Program-made: the position numbers and the translations under genes | Notes under the pieces: model-generated | The model's database searches: none | What the model was told of the DNA's origin: nothing | What the model saw: only the letters and a program-made list of their open reading frames with translations | Source of the DNA: Actinoplanes couchii | Lineage (GTDB): Bacteria; Actinomycetota; Actinomycetes; Mycobacteriales; Micromonosporaceae | Direction of reading: 5' to 3' | NCBI RefSeq assembly: GCF_016862075.1 | Contig: NZ_BOMG01000094.1 | Coordinates: 62,001-126,000 of the forward strand | Length of the DNA: 64,000 nt | Part shown: one piece after another, positions 61,607-64,000 of the stretch | Numbering within the stretch: position 1 is the stretch's first letter | Layout of the letters: each line of letters begins with the position of its first letter

Positions 61607-62442
61607 CCGGCGAACTCCTGCTGCGCGCCCGCGACCTGGTCAAACAGTTCCCGGTGGCCGGTACCGCCGGGCTGTTCCGGCCGGCCCGGCTGTTCACCGC
61701 CGTCGGCGGTGTCTCGTTCGACCTGCACGCCGGCGAGACCCTGGCCCTGGTCGGCGAGTCCGGCTCCGGCAAGTCGACCACCGCGCGCCTGGCCGCCCGG
61801 CTCCTCGACGTCACCTCCGGCACCGTCGAGCTGGCCGGTCAGGACGTGACGACCCGCAAGGGCAAGGACCTGGCGGCGGTACGGCGTACCGTCCAGGTGG
61901 TCTTCCAGGATCCGTTCTCGTCCCTCAACCCGCGGCACACCGTCGAACGGATCGTCACCGCGCCGCTGCTCTACCAGAAGCGGGACATCCCCGGCGGCTC
62001 CCGCGAATTCACCCGCACCCTGCTGGACAGGGTCGGGCTCAACCCCGACTGGCTGAACCGCTACCCGGCCCAGTTCTCCGGCGGGCAGGCCCAGCGCATC
62101 GGCATCGCCCGTGCCCTGGCCGTCGGGCCCCGGGTGCTGGTCTGTGACGAGGCGGTCTCCGCCCTCGACGTGTCGGTCCAGGCCCAGATCATCAACCTGC
62201 TGCGCGACCTGCAGGCCGAGGAGGGCTTCGGCTGCCTCTTCATCGCCCACGACCTGGCGGTGGTCCGGCAGATCGCCACCTCGGTCGCGGTGATGACCGC
62301 CGGGCGGGTGGTCGAGGCGGGGGACCGGGACACCGTGTTCGGCGACCCGCAGCACGAGTACACCCGGCGGCTCCTCGCCGCCGTCCCGCGGATCCGCCCC
62401 GAGTGGGAGGCCGCACGGCGAGCGAAGGCGGCGGCCCGATGA
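61603..62442 (+). CDS. oligopeptide ABC ATPase (DppF-like)
   Basis: 279 residues. Walker A GESGSGKSTTARL, Q-loop VFQDPFSSLNPRHTVE, signature FSGGQAQRIGIA, Walker B VLVCDEAVSALDVS (Ala replaces the usual Pro of DEP, common in DppF), H-loop AHDLAVV. GTG start 61603, coupled to the DppD-like gene. The stop overlaps the hydrolase ATG. Confidence 0.95.
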   Translation: MTGELLLRARDLVKQFPVAGTAGLFRPARLFTAVGGVSFDLHAGETLALVGESGSGKSTTARLAARLLDVTSGTVELAGQDVTTRKGKDLAAVRRTVQVVFQDPFSSLNPRHTVERIVTAPLLYQKRDIPGGSREFTRTLLDRVGLNPDWLNRYPAQFSGGQAQRIGIARALAVGPRVLVCDEAVSALDVSVQAQIINLLRDLQAEEGFGCLFIAHDLAVVRQIATSVAVMTAGRVVEAGDRDTVFGDPQHEYTRRLLAAVPRIRPEWEAARRAKAAAR

Positions 62443-63725
62443 CAGTGGAATACCCGATCCCGGGCGCGTGGGTGCGGGAGTTCACCGTGCCGGTGCCTCT
62501 GGACTGGTCGGACGAGACGGCCGGGACCATCGAGGTCTTCGTCCGGGAGCTGTCCGACCCGGAACGCCGGCACGACGACCTGCCGCTGCTCACCTACCTG
62601 CAGGGCGGGCCGGGCGGAGCCAACCCGCGGCCGCTCGGTGTGGACGGCTGGATCGCCGAGGCGCTGCCCGACCACCGGGTGATCATGGTGGATCAGCGTG
62701 GCACCGGGCGCAGCACACCCGTCGACGGGGCGGTGATCTCGCGGTTCCCCGATGGGAAGGCGGCCGCCGATCATCTGCTCAAGTTCCGGGCGGATTCGAT
62801 CGTCCGGGACCTGGAACACGTACGGCGAAATAGTTATGGCGGTAAGAAGTGGGCGACGCTGGCCCAAAGTTTCGGGGGATGGCTGACCCTCACCTACCTC
62901 TCCGTCGCGCCGGAGGCGCTGACCGCTTGTTACGTCTGCGGCGGCATCCCCGGCCTGCCGCCCGACCCGGACGAGGTCTACCGGCGCACCTTCACCCGGG
63001 CCGCCACCAAGACCGCCGACTTCTACGCCCGCTACCCGCAGGACATGGACGCCGTGTCCGCCATCGCCGACCGGCTCGCCGACGGTGACGTGCTGCTGCC
63101 GGACGGCTCGCCGCTGTCCGTCCAGCGGTTCCAGAGCCTCGGCGGCGACCTCGGCTTCGGGCCCGGCCACCTGCGCCTGCACTGGCTGGTGTCGGAGGCG
63201 TTCCACCCGGCCGGGCACCTGACCACCGGCTTCCTGGAGACCGTGCTGACGAAGACGTCGAACGCGTCCAACCCGCTGTTCTGGACCCTGCAGGAGACCA
63301 TCTACGGCGACGGCGGCAACGGCCCGTTCCGCTGGTCCGCGCAACGCGAACGGGACCGCCGCCCGGAGTTCGGCACCGATGTGCGCCCACTGCAGTTCAC
63401 CACCGAGATGGCCTTCCCCTGGATGTTCCAGGAGGTCACCGCGCTGCGGCCGTTCGCCGCCGCGATGGAGGAACTGGCCGGGATCACGACCTGGACCCCG
63501 CTGTACGACACCCGGCGGCTGGCCGAGAACGAGGTCCCGCTCGCCGCCGCCGTCTACTTCGACGACGTGTTCGTCGACGAGGGCCTGCAACGGAACACCC
63601 TCGCCCGGCTCGGCAACAGCCGGGCCTGGGTGACGAACGAGTTCGAGCACGACGGCATCGGCAGCGGACGGGTCTTCACCCACCTGCGCGAGATGGTCCG
63701 CGACCGAGGAGGAGTCCGACGATGA
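62439..63725 (+). CDS. proline-iminopeptidase-like alpha/beta hydrolase
   Basis: 428 residues. Oxyanion motif LLTYLQGGPGGANPRP and nucleophile elbow LAQSFGGWLTLTYLS are those of prolyl aminopeptidases (S33). MVDQRGTGRSTPVDG is also characteristic. A C-terminal His appears in EFEHDGIGSG. It should remove N-terminal proline from imported peptides. The ATG at 62439 overlaps the ATPase stop (ATGA). The stop again overlaps the next gene (ATGA), so peptide uptake and hydrolysis are one transcript. Confidence 0.92.
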   Translation: MTVEYPIPGAWVREFTVPVPLDWSDETAGTIEVFVRELSDPERRHDDLPLLTYLQGGPGGANPRPLGVDGWIAEALPDHRVIMVDQRGTGRSTPVDGAVISRFPDGKAAADHLLKFRADSIVRDLEHVRRNSYGGKKWATLAQSFGGWLTLTYLSVAPEALTACYVCGGIPGLPPDPDEVYRRTFTRAATKTADFYARYPQDMDAVSAIADRLADGDVLLPDGSPLSVQRFQSLGGDLGFGPGHLRLHWLVSEAFHPAGHLTTGFLETVLTKTSNASNPLFWTLQETIYGDGGNGPFRWSAQRERDRRPEFGTDVRPLQFTTEMAFPWMFQEVTALRPFAAAMEELAGITTWTPLYDTRRLAENEVPLAAAVYFDDVFVDEGLQRNTLARLGNSRAWVTNEFEHDGIGSGRVFTHLREMVRDRGGVRR

Positions 63726-64000
63726 CACAGCCCCGCCCGCCCTGGGCCGGTACCAAACCGCCCCGGCTGGCCGACGACAGCCCCGGATTCCTGGCCGCCA
63801 TCGGTCAGGGCTGGGCCACCCGGCAGGTGCCCGCGCCGGTCGACCCGGCCGCCGCGAAAGCCGCCGCCGACCACCGGGAACGGCTCAGCGCCGCGCTGCC
63901 CGGCGAGACGATCGTGCTCGCCGCCGGCGGCGCCAAGAACCGCAACGGCGACGCCGACTACGCGTTCCGGGCCGACAGCGACTTCGTCTGGGCCACGTCC
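63722..64000 (+). CDS. pepP: Xaa-Pro aminopeptidase (aminopeptidase P), 3' end outside window
   Basis: The first 93 residues belong to an AMP_N (aminopeptidase P N-terminal) domain: ERLSAALPGETIVLAAGGAK and NGDADYAFRADSDFVWAT are diagnostic (the YxFRxDSDFxY motif). The metal-binding M24 catalytic domain would lie past base 64000. Aminopeptidase P removes the residue in front of proline, complementing the preceding proline iminopeptidase. The ATG overlaps the hydrolase stop by 4 bases. Confidence 0.88.
   Translation, partial: MTQPRPPWAGTKPPRLADDSPGFLAAIGQGWATRQVPAPVDPAAAKAAADHRERLSAALPGETIVLAAGGAKNRNGDADYAFRADSDFVWATS

Overview
The window is chromosomal DNA from a high-GC actinomycete. Strong G/C bias at third codon positions, frequent GTG/TTG starts, secreted CBM2/CBM13/CBM42-type carbohydrate enzymes, PknH-like and CsbD-like small proteins and a DtxR-type iron box all suggest a Micromonosporaceae-like organism (Actinoplanes or a relative). 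This is inferred from gene content, not from a marker gene. No rRNA, tRNA, CRISPR array, insertion sequence or prophage was seen.

Layout. 1-7300 is a plant cell wall cluster: a GH11 xylanase (cut by the window start), a feruloyl-esterase-like enzyme with CBM2, a CBM13-GH62 arabinofuranosidase and a PL1 pectate lyase. Two 14-bp palindromes of LacI-family type lie in their promoters. 7350-17950 holds a membrane protein, the transhydrogenase pair pntA-pntB, a CAP-domain protein, and a siderophore/iron ABC system behind a DtxR/IdeR-like box. It ends with small secreted and PRC-barrel proteins. 18100-18919 is a decayed locus with remnants of an alpha/beta hydrolase, an ABM monooxygenase and an AraC regulator. 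19200-25400 has a membrane-anchored trypsin-like protease, a truncated HIT gene and a 1497-residue GH2 beta-galactosidase with an inserted LamG domain. 25478-29750 is a signalling block: SpoIIE/PP2C phosphatase plus single-domain response regulator, convergent with a bacteriophytochrome kinase.

29773-39567 is a nitrogen block. A TetR regulator (coupled to a membrane AbfB-domain protein) is divergent from an APC permease, two DUF1989 proteins, a biotin-dependent urea/guanidine carboxylase, an allophanate hydrolase and a 40-residue basic protein. All the junctions from the first DUF1989 gene onward overlap. The gene set matches guanidine-carboxylase pathways. 39557-48700 contains a YCII protein, a NarL-type two-component system with an ABC-2 exporter, a purine-rich repeat tract and several secreted or membrane proteins. 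48798-53744 is an XRE-cupin regulator divergent from an NCS1 permease, a ureohydrolase, a SnoaL-like protein and an aldehyde dehydrogenase, a plausible guanidino-compound-to-acid route.

53772-64000 looks like one regulon. A class V aminotransferase, a DapA-family enzyme, a FadR-type GntR regulator and a dipeptide ABC operon ending in a proline-iminopeptidase-like hydrolase and an Xaa-Pro aminopeptidase (cut by the window end) each sit next to a copy of the motif TGTGACATNNTACA. I read this as uptake and use of proline- or hydroxyproline-rich peptides, which would fit an organism that lives on plant cell walls. That interpretation is an inference.
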